From: Metarhizobium sp039808465
Lineage (GTDB): Bacteria; Pseudomonadota; Alphaproteobacteria; Rhizobiales; Rhizobiaceae
NCBI GenBank assembly: GCA_039808465.1
Contig: JBDHTA010000001.1
Location: 8,664-72,663 of the forward strand
DNA length: 64,000 nucleotides
Direction: 5' to 3'
Of this stretch, positions 16,680 to 25,192 are shown piece after piece (position 1 is the stretch's first letter; each line of letters starts with the position of its first letter). The position numbers and the translations under genes were made by a program. The notes beneath the pieces are model-generated. The model was not told the DNA's origin and did no database searches. It worked only from the letters and a program-made list of their open reading frames with translations.

Positions 16680-17454
16680 CGATTTCGGCCTTGGGCGCGG
16701 CCATGACCGGGTGATCCTCGATCTGATCGGGGAAGGCCGTCTCGGCGGCACCTCGGTCATGGTCGACGGCGATATCGCGCCGCCCGATCTGGAGCGGCTG
16801 CGGCGCCTGCGGGCCAGCGGGGCGCAGGTCGGCCTGCACCTCAATCTCAGCTATCGTTTCGCGGCCTCGCCGGTCTGCCATCCCATCGGCGCCCTGATGC
16901 GGCTATGCCTGACCGGGCGGATGCCGCCTGATGCGCGGCCGGAATTCCAGCGGCAGGCGGAGCGTTTCGCCGCGCTGTTCGGCGACCTGCCGGATTATTA
17001 CGACGGCCACCAGCATTGCCATTGCCTGCCGGGGTTGTCGCGGCTTGCCGCCGCCCTGCCGCAAGGCGGGAAACGCTGGATGCGCGTGCCGCTGCCCGCC
17101 AGCCTCTCCGGTCTGGCGTTGAACCTGCGCTCGGGCGGCGCGAAGGTGGCGGTGATCGCCGCCCTTGCCCGCCATGCGAAGGGCGTGTTCCGCCGCTCGG
17201 GTTGGCGCGTCAATGCGGATTTCTCCGGCTTCCTGCGGCTCGGCGATCCCGGCTCGGTCGATCTCTGGCTGCCGCGCCTGCTTGCGGCGGCCGGGGATTC
17301 CTGCCTGGTGATGACGCATCCCGGCGATGCGGCCGATCCGGCGCAATGCGAGGGCCATGCGGGCGCCTGCCGCGCCCGCGAAGCCGCGATCCTGCGGGCT
17401 CAATCCTCCCCGGTCACCCGGCCGAGCACTGTCTTCAAATCGTTCAGGCCATAG
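16654..17454 (+). CDS. YdjC/ChbG/NaxD-family carbohydrate deacetylase
   Basis: This 266-residue metal-dependent deacetylase of the YdjC superfamily has LLIADDFGLGRGHD at the N-terminus (metal Asp9/Asp10), HLNLS (His62), DGHQHCH (His119, His121, His123) and VMTHPGD near the C-terminus. Relatives include ChbG (chitobiose), HpnK (hopanoid) and NaxD, which deacetylates undecaprenyl-phosphate N-acetylgalactosamine before transfer to lipid A. Its position behind GtrA, GT2 and an ArnT-like transferase makes the NaxD-type role most likely. The start lies inside the ArnT-like gene. The 3' end runs 55 bases into the converging histidine kinase gene, so the last ~18 residues share DNA with the kinase C-terminus. 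Confidence 0.85.
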   Translation: MSSPLLIADDFGLGRGHDRVILDLIGEGRLGGTSVMVDGDIAPPDLERLRRLRASGAQVGLHLNLSYRFAASPVCHPIGALMRLCLTGRMPPDARPEFQRQAERFAALFGDLPDYYDGHQHCHCLPGLSRLAAALPQGGKRWMRVPLPASLSGLALNLRSGGAKVAVIAALARHAKGVFRRSGWRVNADFSGFLRLGDPGSVDLWLPRLLAAAGDSCLVMTHPGDAADPAQCEGHAGACRAREAAILRAQSSPVTRPSTVFKSFRP

Positions 17455-20400
17455 GGCTTGGGCAGGTAAAAGGAACGCCCGGCGGCAAGCTTCGGGGCCT
17501 TCGCCTCTCCCGTCGCGAAGACGATGGGAAGACCGGCGCATTGCTCCAGCACCCGCCCGGCCAGCGCCTCGCCGGACATATCCGGCAGGCCCATGTCGAT
17601 CATCGCCACATCGAAGCCGCCGCCATTCAGCGCGGCCAGCGCCTCGGCGCCGTTTCCGGCCTCCACGCAGGCATGGCCGAGTTCGGCCAGCATGTCGGCG
17701 GTATCCATGCGGATCAGCGGCTGGTCCTCGACCAGCAGGATGCGCAGGCTTTTCGGCTGTTCCGGCGCGGGCTCCGGTGCCGGATGCGCAGGCTCCTCGG
17801 CCTTCCTTGCCTGCATGAGCTGCGCCTCGTTGGCGAGAACATGGCGGATCTTGCGGGCCAGTTGCTCGCGCGTATAGGGCTTGGAGAGAAGCTGCACGCC
17901 GGGATCGAGCCGCCCGCCATGCACGATGGAATTTTCCGTATAGCCGGAGGTGAACAGCACGGCGATGGCGGGCAGCCGCTCCTTGGCCTGACGCGCCAGA
18001 TCGGCGCTTTTCAGGCTGCCGGGCATGATGACATCGGTAAACAGCAGGTCGATGGCGATGCCGCTTTCGATGATGGCGAGCGCGGAGGCCGCATCCGGCG
18101 CCTTCAGCACGTTGTAGCCCAGCTCGCGCAGCATATCGACGACGGTGGTGCGCACGCCCTCGTCGTCCTCGGCGACGAGAATGGTCTCGCGCCCGCCGAT
18201 GACGGGCGCATCCAGCGTATCGACGGCCAGATCCTCCTGCTGGCGCGAGCGCGGAAGATAAATCTTCACCGTCGTTCCATGCCCGACCTCGCTGTAGATC
18301 TTCACATGCCCGCCCGATTGCTTGACGAAGCCGTAGACCATCGACAGGCCAAGCCCGGTGCCCTTGCCCTCGGCCTTGGTGGTAAAGAAGGGGTCGAACA
18401 CCTTCGTCAATATGTCGGCGGGCATGCCGCTGCCGGTATCCGTCACCGACAGCGCCACATATTGCCCCGGCTCCACATCCTCGTTCATGCGCGCGTAATT
18501 GTCGTCGATGAAGGCGTTGCCGACCTCGATGGTCAGCTTGCCGAAGCCGTCCATGGCGTCGCGGGCGTTGATCGCCAGGTTGAGCAGCGAATTTTCGATC
18601 TGCACCGGGTCGACCAGCGTGTTCCACAAGCCTCCCGAAACCATGGTTTCGATTTCCACGCCCTCGCCGATGGTGCGCCTCAGCATCTCGTCCATGCCGG
18701 TGATCAGGCGGCCGACATTCAGCACCCGCGGATCGAGCGCCTGCCTGCGGCCGAAGGCGAGAAGCTGGGCGGCGAGCTTCGCCCCCTTGCCCACCCCCGC
18801 CAGCGCATTGGCGATGCGCCGCCCGGCCTTGTCGTCGCCCGCGATATCGCGGGCGAGAAGCTGGAGATTGCCGGAAATCACCTGAAGCAGATTGTTGAAA
18901 TCATGAGCGACGCCGCCGGTAAGATTGCCGATCGCCTCCATCTTCTGCGCCTGTTGCAGCGCAAGCTCGGTCTTGCGCAGCGCCGCCGCCGCCTCGCGCT
19001 CCTCGGTCACGTCGCGGCCGACGGCGTGGATGAACTCCTCGCTCGGCACCGCCGTCCATGAAATGCGCCGGTAGCTGCCGTCCTTGCAGCGCAGGCGGTT
19101 TTCGAAGGAGAAGGTCGTGGCGCCCCCGGCCAGCCGCGCCACCTCCTGCTGCGCCGCCTCGCGATCCTCGGGATGGACCATGTCCATGATCGAACGGCCG
19201 AGCAGATCCTCCTCCGCCCAGCCGAACACCATGCTCCAGGCCGGGTTGACGGCGGTGATGCGGGTGGCGAAATCGGCGACCAGCATGATATCGGTCGAAA
19301 GCCGCCACATGCGGTCGCGGTCGGCGGTGCGCTCGGCCACGCGCTGCTCCAGCGTCGCGTTCAGCGCCTCCAGCTTCTCGCGGATCGAGCGCAATTCGTC
19401 GACATCCGTATTGGTGCCGATCCAGCGCAGGATGGCGCCCGCATCGTCGCGGATCGGCAGGGCGCGGGCGATGTACCAGCGGAAGACGCCGTCATGGCCG
19501 CGCAGCCGGTATTCCGTCTCGTAGGTCTCGCCCGAGGCCACCGCCTGACGCCAGCGCGCCACGGCGTTGTCGCGGTCGTCGGGATGGACGATCCGCAGCC
19601 AGTTGTCGCCGTCGAGTTCGTCCTGCGTCAGCCCGGTATAGCGGTAGACGCCCTCGTTGAACCAGTCGATCCAGCCGCACGGCCTGGCCGTCCAGACATG
19701 GTTGGGCAGGGCCTGCGCCAGCGCCCGGAAGCGCGCCTCGCTCTCGTAAAGCTCCTTCTGCGCCCGGCGGCGCTCGGTCACATCCTGCACCACGCCGACG
19801 AATCGCACCGGCTCACCGCGGTCGTCGCGCTCGAATTCGCCGCGCCGGGCGATGACGCGCTCCTCGCCGGTATCGGCGCGGTGGATGGTGTATTCGACGC
19901 TGAGCGGCGCGCTGGCCTCGCTGCGCGTCTGCCCGTTGGAGGCGACGCCGCGATCCTGCTCCACGATCAGGCTTTCGATGACGTCCACCGGCGCGGCATC
20001 CGCCTCGGGAATGCCGTAGATCTTGCAGAATTCCGGCGTCAGGCTCAGCGTGTTGGTTTTGATATCCAGCGAGAACACGCCGACGCCGCCCACTTCCTGC
20101 GCCCGGCGCAGCCGCGCCTCGGCCTCGGCCAGCGCCATGTTGGCGAGATATTCGTCGGTGCGGTCGCGCAGCACCTTCACCAGCCCGACCGGCGTGCCGT
20201 CGCCGTCGCGCAACGGGTTGATCTCGCCATTCGCCCAGAAGCGGTCGCCGGATTTGCGCACATGCCAGCGCTCGTGATGGGCGGTGCCCAGCGCCAGCGC
20301 CGCATCCATCGCCTCCTGCGCCTTGCCCGCCTCGCGGTCCTCATGGGTAAACAGCATGTCCCAGTGGCGGCCCGCCACCTCCTCCTCGGTCCAGCCGAAG

Positions 20401-21407
20401 ATGCGGCGCGCGCCCTCGTTCCAGCTCAGGATATGGCCGTTCAGCTCCAGCGCGATGATGGCGTAGTCGATGGCGCTGTCGAGGATCTGGCGGCTCTGGC
20501 GGGCCGTGGCCTGCACGGCGCGCTCGGCCATCACCCGGTCGGTGACATCGCTGCCCTGCACGAAGATGCCGACGGTCCGCCCCTCGGGATCGACGACCGG
20601 CTGGTAGACGAAATCGACGAATTTCGTTTCGAACGGGCCATCGGGCGCCGCTTGCAGCCGCACCGGTTGCGCCGTGCCGCAAAAGGGCTTTCCGCTCTCG
20701 AAAACCCCGTCCAGCAATTCGCAGAACCCCTGATCGTCCAGCTCCGGCAGCGCCTCGCGCACGGTCTTGTCGAGGATCTCGCGATGGCCGACGAGCTGCA
20801 TATAGGCGGGGTTGGCGAAGCGGAACACATGGCCGCGCCCATGCAGCATGGCGTTGAAGCCCGGCGCCTGCTCGAACATCTGGCGCAGCCGCTCCTGCTC
20901 GTTCTTCAGCCAGCGCTCGGCGCGCACCTTCTCGGTGGTTTCCACCACGATGGCCATCACGCCGACCGGCTTGCCCTCCTCGCCGAGAATCGGGGAGTAA
21001 TCGAGGTTCATCGCCGCCTGCAACGGCCGCCCGCGCCGGAACAGCGTCAGTTCCTGATCCCTGTAGGCCAGCGTTGCGCCCGCAAGGCAGACGCGCATGA
21101 TATTGTCGTTGAATTCGGCGACCTCCGGCCAGGCTTCCCGCACCTTCAGGCCGAAGACGCCGGGATGGCGCGTGCCCGCGAATTCCGCATAGGCGTCGTT
21201 GTAGATCATCACGCCGTCCTCGTGCCACAGCGTCACGATCGGCACGGGCGAGCGCAGGACCAGCGAAATCACCGTCTTGATGCTTTGCGGCCATTCCCCG
21301 ATGGGCCCGAGCGCGGTCGCGGCCCAATCGAATTCGGCGATCAGCGCCGCCATGCGGCCGCCGCCAGTGAGAAACGGAAGGTCATGTGGTTCGTTCACAG
21401 GGCGCAT
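17400..21407 (-). CDS. Hybrid sensor histidine kinase with about six PAS domains and two receiver domains
   Basis: The 1335-residue kinase starts at ATG 21407 (MRPVNEPHDLPFL); an upstream extension in frame is unlikely coding. No membrane span or signal peptide is seen, so it is cytosolic. Rough order: PAS-like 1 (20-160), PAS2 (175-300), PAS3 (300-425, NGHILSWNEGARRIFGW), PAS4 (430-560), PAS5 (565-690), PAS6 (710-830), HisKA with phospho-His in GGVAHDFNN (~858), HATPase with GSGMP and GTGLGLS boxes (to ~1065), then receivers REC1 (VAEDDEGVRT, acceptor in FTDVIMP) and REC2 (LVEDQPLIRMD, acceptor in MIDMGLPD). The signal is unknown; multiple PAS suggest redox, light or small-ligand sensing. 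The C-terminus overlaps the YdjC gene tail-to-tail. Confidence 0.92.
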   Translation of the reverse strand: MRPVNEPHDLPFLTGGGRMAALIAEFDWAATALGPIGEWPQSIKTVISLVLRSPVPIVTLWHEDGVMIYNDAYAEFAGTRHPGVFGLKVREAWPEVAEFNDNIMRVCLAGATLAYRDQELTLFRRGRPLQAAMNLDYSPILGEEGKPVGVMAIVVETTEKVRAERWLKNEQERLRQMFEQAPGFNAMLHGRGHVFRFANPAYMQLVGHREILDKTVREALPELDDQGFCELLDGVFESGKPFCGTAQPVRLQAAPDGPFETKFVDFVYQPVVDPEGRTVGIFVQGSDVTDRVMAERAVQATARQSRQILDSAIDYAIIALELNGHILSWNEGARRIFGWTEEEVAGRHWDMLFTHEDREAGKAQEAMDAALALGTAHHERWHVRKSGDRFWANGEINPLRDGDGTPVGLVKVLRDRTDEYLANMALAEAEARLRRAQEVGGVGVFSLDIKTNTLSLTPEFCKIYGIPEADAAPVDVIESLIVEQDRGVASNGQTRSEASAPLSVEYTIHRADTGEERVIARRGEFERDDRGEPVRFVGVVQDVTERRRAQKELYESEARFRALAQALPNHVWTARPCGWIDWFNEGVYRYTGLTQDELDGDNWLRIVHPDDRDNAVARWRQAVASGETYETEYRLRGHDGVFRWYIARALPIRDDAGAILRWIGTNTDVDELRSIREKLEALNATLEQRVAERTADRDRMWRLSTDIMLVADFATRITAVNPAWSMVFGWAEEDLLGRSIMDMVHPEDREAAQQEVARLAGGATTFSFENRLRCKDGSYRRISWTAVPSEEFIHAVGRDVTEEREAAAALRKTELALQQAQKMEAIGNLTGGVAHDFNNLLQVISGNLQLLARDIAGDDKAGRRIANALAGVGKGAKLAAQLLAFGRRQALDPRVLNVGRLITGMDEMLRRTIGEGVEIETMVSGGLWNTLVDPVQIENSLLNLAINARDAMDGFGKLTIEVGNAFIDDNYARMNEDVEPGQYVALSVTDTGSGMPADILTKVFDPFFTTKAEGKGTGLGLSMVYGFVKQSGGHVKIYSEVGHGTTVKIYLPRSRQQEDLAVDTLDAPVIGGRETILVAEDDEGVRTTVVDMLRELGYNVLKAPDAASALAIIESGIAIDLLFTDVIMPGSLKSADLARQAKERLPAIAVLFTSGYTENSIVHGGRLDPGVQLLSKPYTREQLARKIRHVLANEAQLMQARKAEEPAHPAPEPAPEQPKSLRILLVEDQPLIRMDTADMLAELGHACVEAGNGAEALAALNGGGFDVAMIDMGLPDMSGEALAGRVLEQCAGLPIVFATGEAKAPKLAAGRSFYLPKPYGLNDLKTVLGRVTGED

Positions 21408-21747
21408 CTTCGCAAATTTGATATCCGGCAATCCGGCTGGACATCCATCTTGCGGAAAGCCACCGGAATTGCAAAGGAAATTGAAAGCCTTAACTCCGCC
21501 AACCGAACGCAGGCCCCCTGCAAGGCGATCCGCCCTGCCTGCCGCTCCCCGCGCCCCGATGGCGATAGGGCGCATATAGGCTTCGTATGGGCGAAGACGA
21601 GGGGGCAAGGCGCCGATTATCGCCAAGGGGCAGAACAAATGGCTGAATCGCGCATTTGTTCCCCTTCGCCGGGAAAATGATTTTCCGGAACCGTGAGGTT
21701 TTTCAGGCATTTACCGGGTGTCTTCTCATTCTCGAAAGGATGGACCC
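21408..21747. promoter_or_regulatory. Divergent intergenic region between histidine kinase and PepSY-like gene
   Basis: The 340-base region has no convincing gene. A tight palindrome GGAAAATGATTTTCC lies around 21672-21686, directly followed by GGAACC (21687-21692). GGAAC is the -35 core of EcfG-type general stress promoters, but the matching -10 (CGTT) is not clear at the expected spacing, so this is only suggestive. The PepSY-like gene start is 56 bases downstream. Confidence 0.3.
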
Positions 21748-22068
21748 ATGAAAAAGATGGCCTTGGCAATGGCCTTTGCCCTGACTTCCACGTTCGCCAT
21801 GGCGCAGACCGCCACGACGCCTCCGGCCACCGAAAACGGAGACACCCCGGCGGTCGCGACCCCCGACGACACCAACCCGACCGCGCCGGTGGCGGGCAAG
21901 AACAGTTTTACCGAAAATCAGGCGAAGGAAAGGCTTGAGGAAGCCGGATATTCCGGCGTGACCGGCCTGACGCTGGATGCGAACGGCGTCTGGCGCGGCA
22001 AGGCCACGAAGGGCGGCGCTGAAACCGATGTCGGCCTCGATTACCAGGGCAACATCGTCACCAACTGA
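21748..22068 (+). CDS. Secreted PepSY-like domain protein
   Basis: The 106-residue protein has a clear Sec signal peptide (MKKMALAMAFALTSTFAMAQ). After a Thr/Pro/Ala-rich linker comes a single PepSY-like module (FTENQAKERLEEAGYSGVTGLTLDANGVWRGKATKGG...VGLDYQGNIV), two strands and a helix packed as in PepSY/BLIP-like folds. Such periplasmic proteins are common in alphaproteobacteria; the domain may inhibit proteases or bind peptides, but no function is proven. GAAAGGA precedes the ATG. It is 24 bases upstream of the next gene, forming a likely two-gene unit. Confidence 0.82.
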   Translation: MKKMALAMAFALTSTFAMAQTATTPPATENGDTPAVATPDDTNPTAPVAGKNSFTENQAKERLEEAGYSGVTGLTLDANGVWRGKATKGGAETDVGLDYQGNIVTN

Positions 22069-22092
22069 TTTCAACTTGCAGGAGGACGTTCC

Positions 22093-22698
22093 ATGCGCAC
22101 CATTTCCGGACTTTTCGACAGCCATGCCGATGCGCGCCGCGCCGTCAGCGCGCTCGAGGAGGCTGGCATTCCCTCGCGGGATATCAGCATCGTTTCCAAC
22201 AAGACCGGCCCGGATGGCGCCGTCGAGGGTGAAAGCCTCGCCGGTGAAGGCGCCGGCACCGGCGCCGGGATCGGCGCCGTGGCGGGCGGCGGGCTCGGCC
22301 TGCTGACCGGCCTCGGCATCATGGCCATTCCCGGCGTCGGCCCGGTCGTCGCCGCCGGATGGCTGGCGGCAACGGCGGCGGGCGCGGTGGCGGGCGCCAT
22401 CGCGGGCGGCGCCGCGGGCGGGCTGATCGGCTCGCTGATGGATGCGGGCGTGCCCGAAGAACACGCCCATGTCTATGCCGAGGGCGTGCGCCGGGGCGGC
22501 AGCCTCGTGGTTGCACGCGTCGATGACGACCGCCTCGACGCCGCCCAGGCGATCCTCAGCCAGTCGCGCCCCGTCGACCCCGCCGAGCGCCGCCGTCTGT
22601 ACGAGGAAGCGGGCTGGACGCGCTTCGACGACACGCTCGATCCCTATACGCCGGAGGAAATCGAGGCGGAGCGCCTGCGTTACCGTAACCTGCCGTAA
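22093..22698 (+). CDS. Glycine-zipper protein with general stress 17M-like N-terminus
   Basis: The 201-residue protein starts with a ferredoxin-like motif (TISGLFDSHADARRAVSALEEAGIPSRDISIVSNK) matching the general stress protein 17M-like domain. Residues about 60-125 are Gly/Ala-rich with repeated GxxxG (GAGIGAVAGGGLGLLTGLG, AGAIAGGAAGGLIGSL), a glycine zipper that could insert in or coat membranes. A second ferredoxin-like half (GGSLVVARVDDDRLDAAQAIL) and a short acidic tail follow. GGAGG lies just before the ATG. Relatives are often induced by stress or stationary phase; the molecular role is unknown. Confidence 0.82.
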   Translation: MRTISGLFDSHADARRAVSALEEAGIPSRDISIVSNKTGPDGAVEGESLAGEGAGTGAGIGAVAGGGLGLLTGLGIMAIPGVGPVVAAGWLAATAAGAVAGAIAGGAAGGLIGSLMDAGVPEEHAHVYAEGVRRGGSLVVARVDDDRLDAAQAILSQSRPVDPAERRRLYEEAGWTRFDDTLDPYTPEEIEAERLRYRNLP

Positions 22699-22705
22699 GC
22701 AGCAG

Positions 22706-22862
22706 GTAAAAACCCCCTCTGCCTTCCGGCATCTCCCCCACAAGGGGGGAGAAAGCAACAGGCTTGCTTTTCCGGTCTCTTGGGCCATCAAGGGTGCCGC
22801 AGTTCAAGTCCCTCCCCCTTGTGGGGAGGGATTTAGGGAGGGGTCTTTACCTCATATGCGAT
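22706..22862 (+). repeat. Mosaic intergenic repeat, R type, full length
   Basis: About 155 bases. Blocks in order: AAAACCCCCTCTGCC, hairpin CATCTCCCCCACAAGGGGGGAG, TTGCTTTTCC, GGTGCCGCAG, hairpin CCTCCCCCTTGTGGGGAGG, GATTTAGGGAGGGG, then TCATATGCGAT. Near-identical copies lie at 24979 and 34662 and a shortened inverse copy at 13557. It lies between convergent genes and could also work as a terminator. Confidence 0.88.
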
Positions 22863-22885
22863 AGCCCTGCGTAAACAGGGTCAGA

Positions 22886-24739
22886 TCAGCGCTCATGAGC
22901 CTGAATGACGGCGAGGAAGGCGTCGCCGTAGCGTTCCAGCTTCGACTGGCCGACGCCGGAAATGCCGAGCAGCGCCTCGCGGCTTGCCGGGCGCTCGGTG
23001 GCAAACGCGATCAGCGTCGTATCGGGAAACACCACATAGGGCGGCACCGACAGCGCCTTGGCGATTTCCATGCGCCGGGCCCGCAGCGCTTCGAACAGCG
23101 CCATATCCCCGCCCTCCAGCGCGGTTTTCGCTTTCGTGGCGGCGGCGGAGGCGCTACGCGCCGCCTTGCCCTTGGTCGGCCGGTCGTGGCGGAAGCGCAC
23201 CTCCTGCTCGCGCTTGAAGACGGCGCGTGCTTCCGGCTCCAGCTTCAGCGCCCCGAAGGCGTCGTGATCGACGCGGATATAGCCCGCCGCCAGCAATTGC
23301 CGGTAAACGGATTGCCATGTCCTTGCCGGAAGATCGCGCCCCGCGCCGAACACCGGCATCTCCACATGGCCGAAGCGTTCGGTCTTCTCGTTCGCATTGC
23401 CCAGCAGCACGTCGATCAGGTGCCCGGCGCCAAAGCGTTCGCCGGTGCGATAGACCGCCGCCAGCGCCTTGATCGCCGCATCGGTGCCGTCCCATGTCTC
23501 CACCGGCTTCAGGCAGGTGTCGCAATTGCCGCAATGGCCGGGATGCGCCTCGCCGAAATGGGCAAGCAGCGCCTGCCTGCGGCAGCCCGGCGTTTCGCAG
23601 ATGGCCAGCAGCGCGTTCAGCTTGGCGCGCTCGATGCGCTTGATATCGCCGGTGGAGCCGCCGCCCTCGATCATCCGGCCGCGCTGGATGACATCGGCCA
23701 TGCCATAGGCCATCCACACTTCGGAGGGCAGACCGTCGCGCCCGGCGCGGCCGGTTTCCTGATAATAGGCTTCCACCGAGCCCGGCAGGTCGAGATGGGC
23801 GACATAGCGCACGTTCGGCTTGTCGATGCCCATGCCGAAGGCGACAGTGGCGACGAGGCACAGCTCCTCTTCCTTGAGGAAGGCGTCCTGATTGGCGTCG
23901 CGCGTCTCGCGCTCCATGCCCGCGTGATAGGCAAGCGCCCGGATGCCCTGATCGTTCAGCCAGCCGGCGGTTTCCTCCACCTTGGCGCGGGAAAGGCAAT
24001 AGACGATGCCGCTCGACCCCTTGTGCCGCGACAGGAAGCGCAGAAGCTGCTGGCGCGGCTGGTCGCGCTCGACGATTTCGTAGGTGATGTTGGGCCGGTC
24101 GAAGGAGGTGGTGAACACCTTGGCCGAATGCAGCCCCAGCCGGTCGATGATATCCTCGCGGGTATGCGGATCGGCGGTCGCCGTCAGCGCCATGCGCGGC
24201 ACGCCGGGAAAGCTTTCGGCCAGTTGGTCCAGCATCCGGTATTCCGGGCGGAAATCATGGCCCCATTGCGAGACGCAATGCGCCTCGTCGATGGCGAACA
24301 GGGCGACCTGCGCCTCGCCGATCAGCTCGCGGAAGGCAGGGGTGACGATGCGCTCCGGCGTCACATAGAGAAGATCGAGCGCGCCTTGCGACAGCGCCCG
24401 GCGCATGCCGATGTAATCCTCACGGCTCTGGGCGGAATTCAGCGCGGCGGCATTGACGCCGAGCTGCTTCATCGCCTCCACCTGATCGCGCATCAGGGCA
24501 ATCAGCGGCGACACCACGATGCCGACGCCCGGGCGGCAGAGCGCCGGGATCTGGTAGCACAGCGATTTGCCCGCGCCCGTGGGAAACAGCACGACGGCAT
24601 CGCCGCCGCCGATCACCTGCTCCACCACCTCCGCCTGCCGCCCCCGGAAGGACGGGTAGCCATAGACCCGTTTGAGGATATCGAGGGGATTGGCGGCGGC
24701 CTTGCGGCCAAAGGCGGGAGAAGAGGTGTTTGCGGGCAT
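22886..24739 (-). CDS. recQ: ATP-dependent DNA helicase RecQ
   Basis: The 617-residue RecQ-family 3'-5' helicase has motif I FPTGAGKSLCYQIPA, motif II DEAH in AIDEAHCVSQWGHDFRPEY (the aromatic-rich RecQ loop), motif VI YQETGRAGRDG, the four-Cys zinc module of the RQC region (CETPGCRR...HCGNCDTC), a winged-helix segment, and a C-terminal HRDC domain (about 535-610). Length and domain order are standard for bacterial RecQ. It acts in recombinational repair and stalled-fork processing. The gene stands alone, flanked by mosaic repeats. Confidence 0.97.
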   Translation of the reverse strand: MPANTSSPAFGRKAAANPLDILKRVYGYPSFRGRQAEVVEQVIGGGDAVVLFPTGAGKSLCYQIPALCRPGVGIVVSPLIALMRDQVEAMKQLGVNAAALNSAQSREDYIGMRRALSQGALDLLYVTPERIVTPAFRELIGEAQVALFAIDEAHCVSQWGHDFRPEYRMLDQLAESFPGVPRMALTATADPHTREDIIDRLGLHSAKVFTTSFDRPNITYEIVERDQPRQQLLRFLSRHKGSSGIVYCLSRAKVEETAGWLNDQGIRALAYHAGMERETRDANQDAFLKEEELCLVATVAFGMGIDKPNVRYVAHLDLPGSVEAYYQETGRAGRDGLPSEVWMAYGMADVIQRGRMIEGGGSTGDIKRIERAKLNALLAICETPGCRRQALLAHFGEAHPGHCGNCDTCLKPVETWDGTDAAIKALAAVYRTGERFGAGHLIDVLLGNANEKTERFGHVEMPVFGAGRDLPARTWQSVYRQLLAAGYIRVDHDAFGALKLEPEARAVFKREQEVRFRHDRPTKGKAARSASAAATKAKTALEGGDMALFEALRARRMEIAKALSVPPYVVFPDTTLIAFATERPASREALLGISGVGQSKLERYGDAFLAVIQAHER

Positions 24740-24857
24740 CGACTCGAAGGACTTTCATGGAAGACATTGCCAGTATGACATGAAATTTCCACGTTCGGCG
24801 ACCCCTTGGATACCCGGAAGGGGGATTTCGCTTTCTTGATCGGCGTGGTGCCCGGCC

Positions 24858-24920
24858 CCTCATCCGCCTGCCAGCACCTTCTCCCCGCAAGCGGGGAGAA
24901 GGGATATGACGCATCGTCTT
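24858..24920 (+). repeat. Short intergenic hairpin repeat (S element)
   Basis: CCCCTCATCCGCCTGCC leads into CTTCTCCCCGC-AAGC-GGGGAGAAG, a perfect stem with a small loop, then GGGATATG. It matches 34562-34625 closely and the decayed copy at 3163. It is followed 58 bases later by an R element, as at 34562. Confidence 0.8.
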
Positions 24921-24978
24921 CCTCAACCAATATCCGTGCGCGGGCAAGTCCCCTTCCCCGCTGGCGGCAGGGCAGTCG

Positions 24979-25135
24979 CATATGGAAAACCCCCTCTGCC
25001 TGCCGGCATCTCCCCCACAAGGGGGGAGAAAGCAGGACGCTTGCTTTTCCGGCCTTTTGGGCCATCGAGGGTGCCGCAGGTTAAGTCCCTCCCCCTTGTG
25101 GGGAGGGATTTAGGGAGGGGTCTTTGAGCATATAC
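24979..25135 (+). repeat. Mosaic intergenic repeat, R type, full length
   Basis: This carries the same block order as the 22706 copy, including both C-rich/G-rich hairpins and the GATTTAGGGAGGGGTCTTT end. It forms a composite unit with the S element at 24858. The recQ-nagA gap (24740-25192) otherwise holds nothing recognisable. Confidence 0.88.
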
Positions 25136-25192
25136 GATCCCCCTGCCGCTGGCGGAGAAGGGATAAGGAGCCGGGCACCTTATCCGCTTGAT

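Noticed and set aside
19173..21680. 835-residue open frame antisense to the histidine kinase
   Set aside because: Shadow of the kinase gene; composition is Arg/His/Gln/Gly-rich and no family pattern is present.
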